64,000 nt of DNA from Mesorhizobium sp. (GCA_004963905.1 SUGL01000026.1:35429-99428); one strand, 5' to 3'; numbered from the stretch's first letter, positions 1 to 9,392 are shown. Notes: a model not told the origin generated them from the sequence alone. Numbers and translations: made by a program.

Positions 1-2
1 TC

Positions 3-182
3 GTCATCACCGGCACCAGCGTCGGCACCAGGCAGGAGATGCGCGAGCTGGTCGCCATGCACTCGGAGCAACCTCTCGAAACCCTAGTCGAGACCATCAG
101 GCTGGACGAAGTCTCGGACGCGCTCGCCGCGCTTGAAAGAGGCCAGTCGAAAGGCAGGTTCGTCATAAGCTTCACTGACTGA
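3..182 (+). CDS. Zinc-type alcohol dehydrogenase, C-terminal end (partial)
   Basis: The window opens inside a gene. The frame beginning at base 3 runs 59 codons to a TGA at 180-182. It reads like the last part of a medium-chain zinc-dependent alcohol dehydrogenase: a VGTRQEMRELV segment, then a short helix-rich stretch (LDEVSDALAALERGQSKGR) and a final beta strand (FVISF). The catalytic and NAD-binding parts lie upstream and cannot be checked. The family assignment rests only on this C-terminal pattern. Codon use matches the neighbouring genes. Confidence 0.6.
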   Translation, partial: VITGTSVGTRQEMRELVAMHSEQPLETLVETIRLDEVSDALAALERGQSKGRFVISFTD

Positions 183-284
183 TCGACAGTGTCCTGCGGC
201 CTGACGCGCGCAGAGAGGTTTGCGGAGGCCTCGCCATCAACGATGGAATTCAGCTCAAACCAAAACAGAACAGGGGAAACCATC

Positions 285-1226
285 ATGCCGAACGCAATGA
301 ACAGACTGAGAAATGTCGGAATTGGCCTGGCGCTGGTGCTCGCCGCAACGACGGTCGGGCAAACCGCCGATCTCGGCGCCAAGGACGAGCCGATCAAGCT
401 CGCCATGCTTGAATGGACGGGCGCGCATGTCTCCACCCACATCGCCGGGCAGCTTCTGCAAAAGCTCGGCTACAAGGTCGAATACGTCACCGCCGGCAAT
501 TTCCCGCAATTCTCAGGCTTGGCCGACGGCTCGCTCAGCGCCTCCGTGGAAGTGTGGATGAACAATGTCGGCGACATCTATCCCAAGACGCTGGCCGCCA
601 AGCAGATCGAGGATATTGGCAAGCTCGATCTGAAGACACGCGAAGGCTGGATCTATCCGAAATACATGGAAAAGGTCTGCCCCGGCCTGCCCGATTGGAC
701 GGCGCTCAACAAGCCGGAATGCATCCAGGCGCTGTCGACGCCGGAGACCGCGCCCAACGCGCGCTTCCTCGACTACCCCGCCGACTGGGGCTCGCGCGCG
801 GCAACCATCATTGCCGACAATTCCATGCAATACACCGCCGTGCCGGCCGGTTCGGAAGGCGCGTTGGTGGCCGAGCTCGAGGCCGCGGAAGCCGCCAAGA
901 AGCCGCTGGTGATGATGTTCTGGGGCCCGCATTACGCGCTTGCCGAAAACGACGTCGGCTGGGTCACCATGCCGCCCTGCAAGGAGCAGACCAACGAGCA
1001 CTGCATCACCCCTCCGGATGTCGACAAGATCGTCTGGTCGGGCTTCGGCGCTAAATGGCCGGCGGCTTATGCTTTCCTGAAAGCCTTCAAGGTGGATGCC
1101 GGCGAGCAGGAGAAGATGATGCTGGCCGTCGACAAGCAGGGCAAGGACCTCGACGCCGTCGTCAAGGAATGGATCGACAAGAACGAGACTGTGTGGAAGC
1201 CTTGGCTCGATGCTGCCAAGGGATAA
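285..1226 (+). CDS. Glycine betaine/proline-type ABC transporter substrate-binding protein
   Basis: This is a periplasmic binding protein of 313 residues in the OpuAC/ProX family. The ATG at 285 is preferred over the upstream GTG at 189. It has a purine-rich AGGGGAAA just upstream and is followed by a typical Sec signal peptide (residues 1-30, a hydrophobic stretch around GIGLALVLAATTVG). The mature part begins with the IKLAMLEWTGAHVSTHIAGQ segment typical of quaternary-amine binding proteins and is rich in Trp and Tyr, as expected for an aromatic cage. The gene is first in an operon with the ATPase and permease that follow. The exact ligand (betaine, proline, choline or a relative) cannot be read from sequence. 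Confidence 0.85.
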   Translation: MPNAMNRLRNVGIGLALVLAATTVGQTADLGAKDEPIKLAMLEWTGAHVSTHIAGQLLQKLGYKVEYVTAGNFPQFSGLADGSLSASVEVWMNNVGDIYPKTLAAKQIEDIGKLDLKTREGWIYPKYMEKVCPGLPDWTALNKPECIQALSTPETAPNARFLDYPADWGSRAATIIADNSMQYTAVPAGSEGALVAELEAAEAAKKPLVMMFWGPHYALAENDVGWVTMPPCKEQTNEHCITPPDVDKIVWSGFGAKWPAAYAFLKAFKVDAGEQEKMMLAVDKQGKDLDAVVKEWIDKNETVWKPWLDAAKG

Positions 1227-1313
1227 TCCGCCGATGTGCCTGGCAAGGGCCGAAGGCAATCAACGCCTGGCTCCCGCGATATGCGGGACCGGGCAAGGCG
1301 AGGGCAGTTGCCG

Positions 1314-2375
1314 ATGAACGCCGCCGCGCGCCCGACAAAGCTTGCCTGCCGCAACGTCTGGAAGGTCTACGGCCGGCGTCCGGGCTACTATTTCGACTCG
1401 CGCGGCTACGTGATCGATCCCGATGCGCTGGCCGAGCGGCTGCGCGCGGAGGCGCATCTGCCGGCCGTGGTCGATGCCAGCTTCGAGGTGGCGACCGGTG
1501 AGATCTTCGTCATCATGGGGCTGTCCGGTTCCGGCAAGTCGACGCTGGTGCGCTGCCTGTCGCGCCTGGTCGAGCCGAGCGCCGGCGAAATCCTCCTCGA
1601 CGGCAAGAACCTGCTCCAGGCCGGCGGCAAGGAACTGATCGAGCTGCGCCGCCACGCCATGGGCATGGTGTTCCAGAATTTTGGCCTGCTGCCGCATCTG
1701 AGCGTGCTCGACAATGTCGCCTTCCCGCTGAAGATCCAGGGCAAGCCGGCAAAAGACCGCGAAGCCCGAGCCCGCGAGATGGTCGCGCTGGTCGGGCTCG
1801 AAGGCCGCGAAGCCTCGTTCCCGCATCAGCTTTCCGGCGGCCAGCAGCAGCGCGTCGGCATCGCCCGCTCGCTCGCCGTCGGGCCGGAACTCTGGTTCCT
1901 CGATGAGCCGTTCTCGGCGCTCGACCCGCTGATCCGCCGCCAGATGCAGGACGAGTTCCTGCGCCTGCAGAAGATGCTGAAGAAGACCATCATCTTCATC
2001 ACCCATGACATCGCCGAGGCTTTCCGCCTTGCCGACCGGCTGGCGATCATGCGCGCCGGCAAGATCGTCCAGATCGGCCGCCCGGCCGACATCGTGCTCA
2101 ATCCCGCCGACGACTATGTCGCTCAGTTCACCGAGGACATGCCGCTGCTGCGCGTCATCACGGCGGGCGATGTCGCCAAGCCCGCCAACGGAACGGCGCT
2201 GCCCGAAAAGACCATCGCCGCCGACACCAGCCTCGAAGCGCTGATTCCGCAGCTCGCCTCCGGTGTGGCGGCCTTCACTGTGCCCGGCACAGGCGACGGC
2301 CCACCGGCGGTGCTCGACGCCGGCGCGGTGCTTGCCGTGCTCGAGCGCGAACAGGCAAGGCGCACGCACTCATGA
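1314..2375 (+). CDS. Glycine betaine/proline-type ABC transporter ATP-binding protein
   Basis: This is the cytoplasmic ATPase of the importer, 353 residues. The ATG at 1314 follows GAGGGCAG at good spacing and is preferred over the upstream in-frame ATG codons. Walker A is seen as GLSGSGKST, the Q-loop as MVFQNFGLLPH, the signature as LSGGQQQR and Walker B as LWFLDEPFSALD, followed by the H-loop THD. The N-terminal extension before the Walker box (RPGYYFDSRGYVIDPDALAERLR) is the one usual in ProV/OpuAA ATPases. The C-terminal ~80 residues are a poorly conserved regulatory tail. Its stop overlaps the permease start (ATGA), which suggests translational coupling. Confidence 0.88.
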   Translation: MNAAARPTKLACRNVWKVYGRRPGYYFDSRGYVIDPDALAERLRAEAHLPAVVDASFEVATGEIFVIMGLSGSGKSTLVRCLSRLVEPSAGEILLDGKNLLQAGGKELIELRRHAMGMVFQNFGLLPHLSVLDNVAFPLKIQGKPAKDREARAREMVALVGLEGREASFPHQLSGGQQQRVGIARSLAVGPELWFLDEPFSALDPLIRRQMQDEFLRLQKMLKKTIIFITHDIAEAFRLADRLAIMRAGKIVQIGRPADIVLNPADDYVAQFTEDMPLLRVITAGDVAKPANGTALPEKTIAADTSLEALIPQLASGVAAFTVPGTGDGPPAVLDAGAVLAVLEREQARRTHS

Positions 2376-4462
2376 CGGCGCCGGCCGCGGCATTACGCTC
2401 CTCGTCGAGGCTCGCAATCGATCCGGGCCTCCTTCCCTGGTGCGCTCTGGCCGTGCTGACGGCGCTTTGCCTGCTGTTGAAGGCGGACTTCCCCTGGCTG
2501 GTCAATTTCCCCAAGGAATGGACGCTGCCGCTGGCGGCTCAAGTCGACGCGGTGACCGACGCCGTCGTCGCCGTCGTCCAGCCGGCGTTCCGGGCGCTGT
2601 CGGCCTTCCTCGATGCGCCGATGCGCGGCGCGCGCCTGGCGCTCGCCTGGCTGCCCTGGCCGGCGGTGATGCTTTGCGTGGCGGCTCTTGCCATGAAGTC
2701 GAGCGGCGGCCGGCTCGCCATCTTCGCCTTGCTCGCGCTCGCCTATATCCTCTTCGCCGGCTACTGGCCGCAGAGCATGAACACGCTGGCGCTCGTGCTG
2801 CTGGCGGTGCCGATCTCGACCGTGCTCGGCTTTGTGCTTGGCGTCCTTGGTTATGCTCGGCCGCGGCTGCGCCCGGTTCTGCTCGGCGCGCTCGACCTGA
2901 TGCAGACCGTGCCGGCCTTCGCTTATCTCATCCCGCTATTGCTTCTGTTCGGCTTCGGGCCGGTTGTCGGACTGATCGCCTCCGCGATCTATGCGACGCC
3001 GCCGATGGTGCGCAACACCATGCTTGGGCTTGACCGTGTGCCGGCCGCCATCAGCGAGGCCGGGCTGATGAGCGGCTGCACGCGTCGCCAGCAATTTTGG
3101 CAGGTCGAGGTGCCGACGGCTCTGCCGCAGCTCCTCGTCGGCTTCAACCAGACGACGATGGCGGCGCTGTCGATGGTCATCGTCGCCGCTATCATTGGCG
3201 GCTTCGAGGATATCGGCTGGGAGGTGCTGTCCTCGATGCGCAAGGCCGAGTTCGGCCAGAGCATTCTTTCGGGCCTGGTGATCGCGCTGCTTGCCATCCT
3301 CATCGACCGGCTCACCATCGGCTTCGCCAGGGAGCCGGAGGCCGGGCCGACGGGCGCCATGCGGTGGATGACGCCGCGTCGGCTGGTTCTGTCGCTGCTG
3401 TTCGCTCTAGGCCTCGCGGTCGTCATCCGCCTCGCCGCGCCGGCTGCAACGCTTCTGCCGGAAACCGGGCTGCGCATGGAGATGGGCGCCGTCAACCAGT
3501 GGCTGCTTGGGATCGTGCGCGACTATGCCTGGTTCTTCGACGGCGTGCGCTACGCGGTCCTCTATTGCCTTCTGCTGCCGCTGCGGGTCGGCATTTCGGG
3601 GTCCGCCACGCCGGCCATCTGGGGCTTTGCGCTGTCGCCGGCGGCGATTGCTGTCTATTTCGCCCTGACTCTGGCGTTGGCCGCATTGTCGATGCGCAGT
3701 TTCGGCTGGCGGGCGGCACTGGCGGTGCTGGCTGCGGGCCTCATGCTCTACACCGGTTTCCTCGGTCTGCCCTGGCCGGTCTTCATCCTCGCCACAGCAC
3801 TCCTTGCCGGACAGGTCGCAGGGCTGCGGCTCGGTCTTTTCGCGCTCGCCGGCTTCGCGCTGATCCTCGTCAACGGGCTATGGCCGCAACTCGTGCAGTC
3901 ACTCTATCTCTGCACGCTGGCGGTGCTGCTCTGCCTGATGGTCGGCGGCGCGCTGGGGACGTGGGCGGCGCATAGCGACCGCGTCTCGCGCATCCTGAAG
4001 CCGATCTGCGACGCGCTGCAGACCATGCCGCAATTCGTCTTCCTCATTCCGGCGCTGATGTTCTTCAAGGTCGGCGAGTTCACCGCGCTGATCGCCATCA
4101 TGCTCTACGCCATCGTGCCGCCGATCCGCTATGTCGAGCACGGACTGAGGCATGTGCGCGCGGATGTCGTCGAGGCGGTCGAGCAGATGGGCGCCACGCC
4201 GATGCAGACGCTGCTGCAGGCCAAGCTGCCGCTGGCGCTGCCGGTCGTGATGCTCGGCCTCAACCAGACCATCATGGCGGCGCTCTCGATGCTGGCGATC
4301 GCCGCCCTTGTCGGCACCCGCGATCTCGGGCAGGCGGTCTATGTCGCGCTCGGCAAGGCCGATGCCGGCATGGGTTTGATCGCCGGCCTGTCTATCGCTT
4401 TTCTCGCGATCCTGGCCGACCGACTCATCCAGTCGGCCGTCGCTCGATCGGCGCTGGCTTGA
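2372..4462 (+). CDS. Fused double permease of the glycine betaine/proline-type ABC importer
   Basis: This 696-residue inner-membrane protein is about twice the length of an ordinary ProW permease. It contains two copies of the permease domain. The first has its coupling loop around residues 230-275 (EAGLMSGCTRRQQF, then FNQTTMAALSMVIVAAIIGG). The second has it around 600-650 (EAVEQMGATPMQTL, then LNQTIMAALSMLAIAALVG). The two loops clearly resemble each other, pointing to an internal duplication. One polypeptide could supply the whole transmembrane dimer. It starts 4 bases inside the ATPase gene and ends the operon. Confidence 0.85.
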   Translation: MTAPAAALRSSSRLAIDPGLLPWCALAVLTALCLLLKADFPWLVNFPKEWTLPLAAQVDAVTDAVVAVVQPAFRALSAFLDAPMRGARLALAWLPWPAVMLCVAALAMKSSGGRLAIFALLALAYILFAGYWPQSMNTLALVLLAVPISTVLGFVLGVLGYARPRLRPVLLGALDLMQTVPAFAYLIPLLLLFGFGPVVGLIASAIYATPPMVRNTMLGLDRVPAAISEAGLMSGCTRRQQFWQVEVPTALPQLLVGFNQTTMAALSMVIVAAIIGGFEDIGWEVLSSMRKAEFGQSILSGLVIALLAILIDRLTIGFAREPEAGPTGAMRWMTPRRLVLSLLFALGLAVVIRLAAPAATLLPETGLRMEMGAVNQWLLGIVRDYAWFFDGVRYAVLYCLLLPLRVGISGSATPAIWGFALSPAAIAVYFALTLALAALSMRSFGWRAALAVLAAGLMLYTGFLGLPWPVFILATALLAGQVAGLRLGLFALAGFALILVNGLWPQLVQSLYLCTLAVLLCLMVGGALGTWAAHSDRVSRILKPICDALQTMPQFVFLIPALMFFKVGEFTALIAIMLYAIVPPIRYVEHGLRHVRADVVEAVEQMGATPMQTLLQAKLPLALPVVMLGLNQTIMAALSMLAIAALVGTRDLGQAVYVALGKADAGMGLIAGLSIAFLAILADRLIQSAVARSALA

Positions 4463-4571
4463 GGCCCGCCCCATTCCGGCCTTTTCGCTATGCAACATGG
4501 CTTGGATGACCGCCCCTTTTTGCCCGTGACAACATTTCCGGTTGAGCCCCCGGCAATAGGGCGATAGATTA

Positions 4572-4586
4572 TGCTGCAGTGCACAA
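4572..4586. promoter_or_regulatory. TGC-N3-GCA palindrome upstream of the polymerase gene
   Basis: TGCTGC-AGT-GCACAA lies about 86 bases before the ATG at 4672, in the 209-base gap between the importer operon and the EPS polymerase gene. It fits the motif seen upstream of other EPS genes in the window. Regulatory function is inferred from recurrence only. Confidence 0.4.
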
Positions 4587-4671
4587 TGAGACCCGGCTGG
4601 GCTGAACATTGGCTTGTGCCGGCTGGCAGTTGCTGAACCGCTCTTAAGGCTGAACGGACAAAAAATCCGGC

Positions 4672-5955
4672 ATGAAGATTCCGAAATCCATTCTGCTCGA
4701 TCCGGAGGCAAACAAGGCCTACGGCACCTTTGCCGTGGTGATCTCCGTCTTTGCCTTCGCCTATTCCAGCAATTTCGGCCAGATCCTGATCCTTGCCTAT
4801 TACGCGGTCTGGCTGCCGCTGCTCTTCGTCGACTACAGGCGCTTCACCTGGAAGCTCTCCTACGCCTGGCTGCCGATACTCTTCGCAGCCTATGTTTGCC
4901 TGTCGGTCTTCTGGTCGCAGGCCGCCGGCATCAGCGCGCGTGCGGCGGTGCAGTATTCCTCGCACATCGTCTGTGCCTATATCGCGGCCCGCACCATCAG
5001 CGTCCGCACGCTGGTGCTGGGCTCGTTGATCGGCATCTTCTTCGTCCTGCTCTATTCACTGAAAGTCAACGCTTACGCACTCGACACGATCGACGGCACC
5101 TTCAATTTCGTCGGCGCTTTCACCTCCAAGAACCTGGTCGGTTTCTTCTCGTCGCTCGGCATCTTTTTGTCCCTCGTCTTCCTGATGTTCTACCGGCGCA
5201 ACTGGCTGAGCTTCCTCTGGACCGCGCCGATCATCCTGATGTCGGCATACATGCTGGCGATCGCCCATTCGGCGACATCCGTCGCCTCGCTGCCGGCGGT
5301 GCTCGGCATCGTCATCCTGCTGACCATGAGCAGGGTCTTGTCGCGGCGCTACCGCCGCGTGCTGTTCGTGGTCGGCGGCGGCGCGCTGGTGGCCGGCGTG
5401 GTGGCCGCGCTGAATCTCGGCCTGCTGGACGTCGTGCTCGGCATCTTCGGCAAGGATTCGACGCTGACCGGCCGCACCTATCTCTGGCAGCAGGGCTGGG
5501 AGGCGGCGCAGCAGCATCCGCTGCTCGGCTACGGCTATGCGGCCTACTGGGTGCAAGGCTTCGCCGATCCGGAACGGTTGTGGGCGGAATTCTACATCAC
5601 GACCCGCACCGGCTTCCACTTCCACAACACCTATGTCGAAACCCTGGTCGAGATCGGCTTCGTCGGCGTCACCATGCTGGCGCTGATCATTCTGCGCGCC
5701 TTCTACGGTCATGTATCGAAGGTGGTGTTCGGCGCCTGGAGCGCCGATTCGGTGGTGCTCGCCGGTGTTGTCGGGCTGATGCTGATCCGCTCCTTCTTCG
5801 AGGTCGAGATCCTCGGCCCTTACTTCATGGCCTCCTTCATCGTCTATTACGGTCTGTTCAAGCTAAACCCGCTGCCGGTCGCCCGGCGACGGCGCGTCGC
5901 CATCCCGGTCCATGACGAAAAGCCGGCAGCCGGCCACATGCCGGCCCCGGTCTGA
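4672..5955 (+). CDS. O-antigen ligase / ExoQ-like polysaccharide polymerase
   Basis: This is a polytopic membrane protein of 427 residues with about ten hydrophobic segments. A large periplasmic loop lies in the second half and carries the GRTYLWQQGWEAAQQHPLLGYGY stretch typical of the O-antigen ligase (Wzy_C) family, with a conserved HNTYVETLVEIG further on. Proteins of this family polymerise repeat units on undecaprenyl diphosphate at the periplasmic face. It stands at the left edge of the exo locus, so an ExoQ-type polymerase of the EPS repeat unit is the likeliest role. A ligase acting on LPS is the alternative. Confidence 0.75.
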   Translation: MKIPKSILLDPEANKAYGTFAVVISVFAFAYSSNFGQILILAYYAVWLPLLFVDYRRFTWKLSYAWLPILFAAYVCLSVFWSQAAGISARAAVQYSSHIVCAYIAARTISVRTLVLGSLIGIFFVLLYSLKVNAYALDTIDGTFNFVGAFTSKNLVGFFSSLGIFLSLVFLMFYRRNWLSFLWTAPIILMSAYMLAIAHSATSVASLPAVLGIVILLTMSRVLSRRYRRVLFVVGGGALVAGVVAALNLGLLDVVLGIFGKDSTLTGRTYLWQQGWEAAQQHPLLGYGYAAYWVQGFADPERLWAEFYITTRTGFHFHNTYVETLVEIGFVGVTMLALIILRAFYGHVSKVVFGAWSADSVVLAGVVGLMLIRSFFEVEILGPYFMASFIVYYGLFKLNPLPVARRRRVAIPVHDEKPAAGHMPAPV

Positions 5956-6021
5956 CCGGCTCAGCAAATTCCAGGGAAAAGTGGGGGCCACTCTCCCCGT
6001 TCGGAAAGAGCCGAGCCGCTG

Positions 6022-6097
6022 TAAGGTCTGTTGAGATCCAGGTCAGACCGAGGTCGCCGTTCGCAGGCCGGCCTCACCTGAATATCGACAGACCTTA
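6022..6097. repeat. Long inverted repeat between convergent genes
   Basis: TAAGGTCTGT at 6022-6031 is repeated in reverse as ACAGACCTTA at 6088-6097. The right arm covers the stop codon of the convergent acyltransferase gene. It could fold into a long hairpin and act on both transcripts as a terminator or mRNA stabiliser. There is no clear T-run, so the role is open. Confidence 0.35.
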
Positions 6098-7186
6098 GGC
6101 CACGGCCCGCGAGCGCTGCATCTGCCGCTGTAGGAAGCGGCGCACCGGCTCGTCATAGATACGGGTGGCGACGTCGGCGATGACGATGACCGCGGCGGCC
6201 ATCACTATGCCGAACCAGGGATGGTGCGCGAACGGGTCGACCGACACGGCCTTGCCGGCGCCGGCGATGATCATCAGCATCGGCGTGTGGATGATGTAGA
6301 TCGGGTAGGAAATCCGCCCCAGCCAGCCATAGAGGCCTGCCAGGCGCGGCGCGGTCGGCGCCACGGCGCCGGTCACCACCATGATCGGGAAGACGATGGC
6401 GATGCAGGCGAGATCGTAGGCGACGCGCGCGCTGCCAGCGGGCGCGATCGCGAAGACGATCAGCGTGAGCAGGATCGCGGCCTCGACCCACCAGCCGCGC
6501 CGCAGGAAGCCGAGGCTGTCCTGGTAGCGCGCCATCGAACGGCACAAGAGCACGCCCAGGAAGAAGGAGAAAGCGACGCGCGGCAGCCCGCTGATGATGG
6601 TCTTGCCGGTCATGCCGAAATCGAGCGTGCCGGCGATCACCGAGGCGACGATCAGCAGCACCAGGCTGGCAGCGACCAGCACCGTCAGCACGCGCCTCGA
6701 CAGCAGGAAGAAGACGGCGGCATAGGCGATGTTGACGATCAGCTCGAAGAACAGCGACCACGAGGCGGGATTGAGCGGAAAGATCGTATGGTAGGCCTCG
6801 CCGACCAGCGGAATGAACAGCATGCCTGTCGTGAGCTGCGTGCCGATCTCGGACAAGGGTATGTATTCGGTTGGGATCAGCCTGTTCTTGATCAGCAGAT
6901 AGAAGCAGCCGAGCAGCGTGCCGGCGAGATAGAGCGGATAGAGGCGTATCAGGCGGATGACCAGAAACGCGCCGAAGCCCATGCCGTTCTCGATCTTGCG
7001 GTCGTAAGCGTGGGCGATGACGAAGCCGCTGAGCAGGAAGAACAGGTCGACCGCGAGATAGCTCGACGGCAGCACCTTGCCGTCGGCCAGGAACGGCGAG
7101 AAGTGATAGAGCATCACGCTGATCGCGGCCACGCCACGGATGGCGTCGAGGTTGAGGTAGACGTGACGCGGAGCGGCGGGCTGCAT
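6095..7186 (-). CDS. Acyltransferase 3 family membrane protein (ExoZ/OatA type)
   Basis: This is a 363-residue integral membrane protein with about ten hydrophobic segments. The N-terminal LDAIRGVAAISVMLYHFSPF motif carries the family's conserved Arg and His. The LFFLLSGFVIAH segment follows at about residue 50. Such enzymes transfer acetyl or other acyl groups onto polysaccharides across the inner membrane. Its place between the polymerase and exoF-like genes suggests O-acetylation of the EPS repeat unit, comparable to ExoZ of Sinorhizobium. The acyl group and acceptor cannot be deduced. Confidence 0.8.
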   Translation of the reverse strand: MQPAAPRHVYLNLDAIRGVAAISVMLYHFSPFLADGKVLPSSYLAVDLFFLLSGFVIAHAYDRKIENGMGFGAFLVIRLIRLYPLYLAGTLLGCFYLLIKNRLIPTEYIPLSEIGTQLTTGMLFIPLVGEAYHTIFPLNPASWSLFFELIVNIAYAAVFFLLSRRVLTVLVAASLVLLIVASVIAGTLDFGMTGKTIISGLPRVAFSFFLGVLLCRSMARYQDSLGFLRRGWWVEAAILLTLIVFAIAPAGSARVAYDLACIAIVFPIMVVTGAVAPTAPRLAGLYGWLGRISYPIYIIHTPMLMIIAGAGKAVSVDPFAHHPWFGIVMAAAVIVIADVATRIYDEPVRRFLQRQMQRSRAVA

Positions 7187-7303
7187 TCTATGCCTTCAAG
7201 CGGTGCAAACAGATCGCTCGCCCGCACCTCGGCGCGAACGAGCCTGACATGTTCCTCCCGCCTCCATCGTTCGGGCCGTGCTGACAGGCCCGAGCCGGTG
7301 ACG

Positions 7304-8560
7304 CTATTGGCTGGCCGTCGGCGCCAGCTTGACCTTGATCACGTCGCCCGGCAGCACCGGCGTGTCTTCCTTGGCGTCGACCTCGCTGGTCTTGCCGTCG
7401 GCGACGCGCACCAGCGAGTAGAGCAGGGTCGGTTGCTCGCTGCCGGTGATGGAAGCCATCGTCGCGGGATCCGATGCCTGGGCGATCAGACCCTTCTGCA
7501 TGGCCACCCTCAACGTCGCCTCGTTCAGGTCGGCTTCGGCCTGCTGCCGGCTGGCGGCCAGGTTGGAGTTGAGCGTGTTGCGGGCATCGATGGCGTCCTG
7601 CTCAGCCTTGCTGATCGACTGCTTGGCCGTGAGGATGGCCGTCTCATAGTCGAGGATCTTGCCCTGCAGGTCGGCGACCGACTGTTTCGAATCGAGCAGC
7701 CGCGCATTGGCGACCAGGCCCTTCTGTGCCAGCGGGCCGATGCTGGTGAGCTGCTGCTGCGCCAGATCCACCTGCTGCTGCTGGTTGGCGATCTTCTTCT
7801 GCAGCGATTCGATTTCGCCCTGCAGAACCCCTTTCAGGTCGTCGAGCGCGTCCAGCTTCAGTTTCAGCGCCTTCTGGTCGGCCGTGAGAATTTGCATCTC
7901 ATCGGCAGCGATGGCCTGCACGCGCGGATCGCCCTCGACCTCCTTCGGAACCTCGAAGCTCGTCTTGCCGGCCAGGTCCGCATCGATGCGAGCGCGCTTG
8001 ACGAGCAGCCGCAGTCGCTGGTCGTCATAGATGTCGAAACTGCCCTTGGCGGTGACGAGGTCCTTGCCGAGCTGGGGGCCGTAGTCGGCGCTTCGACGGA
8101 TACCGCCGGCGATGCTCACCGCCTTCAGCACCGTAAGGTCGGGCACAAAAGGAAACTGGCCGGGATTCTGCACCTCGCCCGAAATGTAGAATGGCCTGAA
8201 CTGCGCCATTTCGACCGAGGCTTCAGGCTTGTCGGGCAGCGCCAGCTTGCGCTGCAGCGCAACCCCGATCGCCGTCGCGATCTCCGACGTCGTCTTGCCG
8301 GCCGCCTGCATCTCTCCGACAAAAGGCACCGAGAGCGTCCCGGCGGGACCGACCGAATAGTCGCCGTTGATGGCCGACCAGTCGCGGAACGTGCCGTCGA
8401 CCGTCTGCCATTCGGCGACGCGGATGTTGAGCTTGTCTTGCGGGCCGAGCCGATAGTCCTCGGCCGTCGCCATCTGTGGCGTAGCAAGACACATTACGAG
8501 CGCCACGGCCGCGAAGCGGCTGGGCGCCTTGGAAAGGAGTCCGATGGTGTATGTTTTCAA
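7304..8560 (-). CDS. exoF: Polysaccharide export protein, ExoF type
   Basis: This 418-residue exported protein has a signal peptide at about residues 1-33. A polysaccharide-export (Wza-like) domain follows (YRLGPQDKLNIRV, GTLSVPFVGEMQAAG), then an SLBB-type strand region (FYISGEVQNPGQFPFVPDLTVLKAVSIAGG). A long coiled coil spans about residues 190-330 (KIANQQQQVDLAQQQLTS and similar). This layout and length are those of ExoF, the outer-membrane/periplasmic partner of ExoP. The start is a TTG at 8560, with GGAAACG upstream; no ATG fits before the signal peptide. It lies in the same direction as exoY, as in known exo loci. Confidence 0.82.
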   Translation of the reverse strand: MKTYTIGLLSKAPSRFAAVALVMCLATPQMATAEDYRLGPQDKLNIRVAEWQTVDGTFRDWSAINGDYSVGPAGTLSVPFVGEMQAAGKTTSEIATAIGVALQRKLALPDKPEASVEMAQFRPFYISGEVQNPGQFPFVPDLTVLKAVSIAGGIRRSADYGPQLGKDLVTAKGSFDIYDDQRLRLLVKRARIDADLAGKTSFEVPKEVEGDPRVQAIAADEMQILTADQKALKLKLDALDDLKGVLQGEIESLQKKIANQQQQVDLAQQQLTSIGPLAQKGLVANARLLDSKQSVADLQGKILDYETAILTAKQSISKAEQDAIDARNTLNSNLAASRQQAEADLNEATLRVAMQKGLIAQASDPATMASITGSEQPTLLYSLVRVADGKTSEVDAKEDTPVLPGDVIKVKLAPTASQ

Positions 8561-8648
8561 TGAACGTTTCCGATCCGCGTTGGCCCCATCCGCCCGATGA
8601 GATCACTGCCGGATGCCTGCCCCGAGTTCGGCGGGGCAGGCCCGTCGG

Positions 8649-9326
8649 TCAATAGCTGCCGCGCGACATCCACACGGCAGGCACGGTCTTCACGATGATG
8701 CGGATGTCCTCGACCATCGACCAGTTCTCGACATAGTGGCGATCGAAGGCGACGCGCGTGTCGTAGGACACGTCGTTACGCCCGCTCACCTGCCACAGCC
8801 CAGTGAGGCCGGGGCGCGACTTCAGATAATAGACGGCGGCACTGCCGTAGATTTCGAGCTCGTCGCGCACGACAGGGCGCGGCCCGACCAGGCTCATGTC
8901 GCCCTGCAGGATGTTGATGATTTGCGGCAGCTCGTCGAGGCTGAGCTTCCGCAACACCGCGCCGACACGCGTCACGCGCGGGTCGTTCTTCAACTTGCGC
9001 GTCGCCGCCCATTCCGCGGCGGCGTCGGGGTTAGCGGCGAGGTGCGCGGCCAGCACCCGCTCGCCGTCCTCCACCATGGTGCGGAATTTGAGACAGGCGA
9101 AGATCCTTCCGCCGCGGCCGATTCGCTTGTGGCCATAGAAGATCGACCCGCCGTCGGAAAGCTTGACCAGCAGGGCGACCATCAGGAACAGCGGGCTGAG
9201 CAGAACCAGGCCCGCCAGGGAACCGACGATATCGAAACTGCGTTTGAGCAGACCGCCGATGGGGGGTGGAAAATCAATGCCGGCCTGCGAAAAAGCCGCA
9301 TTAGCCGACTTGGCGACGTCCCTCAT
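8649..9326 (-). CDS. exoY: Undecaprenyl-phosphate sugar-phosphate transferase, ExoY type
   Basis: This is the priming enzyme that puts the first sugar phosphate (galactose-1-phosphate in ExoY) on undecaprenyl phosphate. The protein has 225 residues. One hydrophobic segment follows KRSFDIVGS, and then come the family motifs FYGHKRIGRGGR, KFRTM, LDELPQIINILQGDMSLVGPRPV and SRPGLTGLWQVSGR. The ATG at 9326 is chosen because GGAG sits about 8 bases upstream. An upstream in-frame start at 9395 lacks this and would overlap a palindrome at 9378-9392. Length matches ExoY, which lacks the large N-terminal membrane region of WbaP-type enzymes. Confidence 0.9.
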   Translation of the reverse strand: MRDVAKSANAAFSQAGIDFPPPIGGLLKRSFDIVGSLAGLVLLSPLFLMVALLVKLSDGGSIFYGHKRIGRGGRIFACLKFRTMVEDGERVLAAHLAANPDAAAEWAATRKLKNDPRVTRVGAVLRKLSLDELPQIINILQGDMSLVGPRPVVRDELEIYGSAAVYYLKSRPGLTGLWQVSGRNDVSYDTRVAFDRHYVENWSMVEDIRIIVKTVPAVWMSRGSY

Positions 9327-9377
9327 GCAGAAGCTCCATACGTTGAACGGATGGTTTACGGCACGATACCAAAAAAA

Positions 9378-9392
9378 TGTTGCAGCGCAACA
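9378..9392. promoter_or_regulatory. Perfect TGTTGC-AGC-GCAACA palindrome upstream of exoY
   Basis: A 6-3-6 perfect inverted repeat centred about 59 bases before the exoY start. It is one of the best copies of the TGC-N3-GCA motif in the window. The position fits an operator. The regulator is unknown; PhaR/AniA-type regulators are reported to bind TGC-rich palindromes. Confidence 0.45.

Noticed and set aside
6221-8563. Plus-strand open frame of 780 codons
   Set aside because: Antisense to the acyltransferase and exoF-like genes, with low-complexity charged text and no domain.
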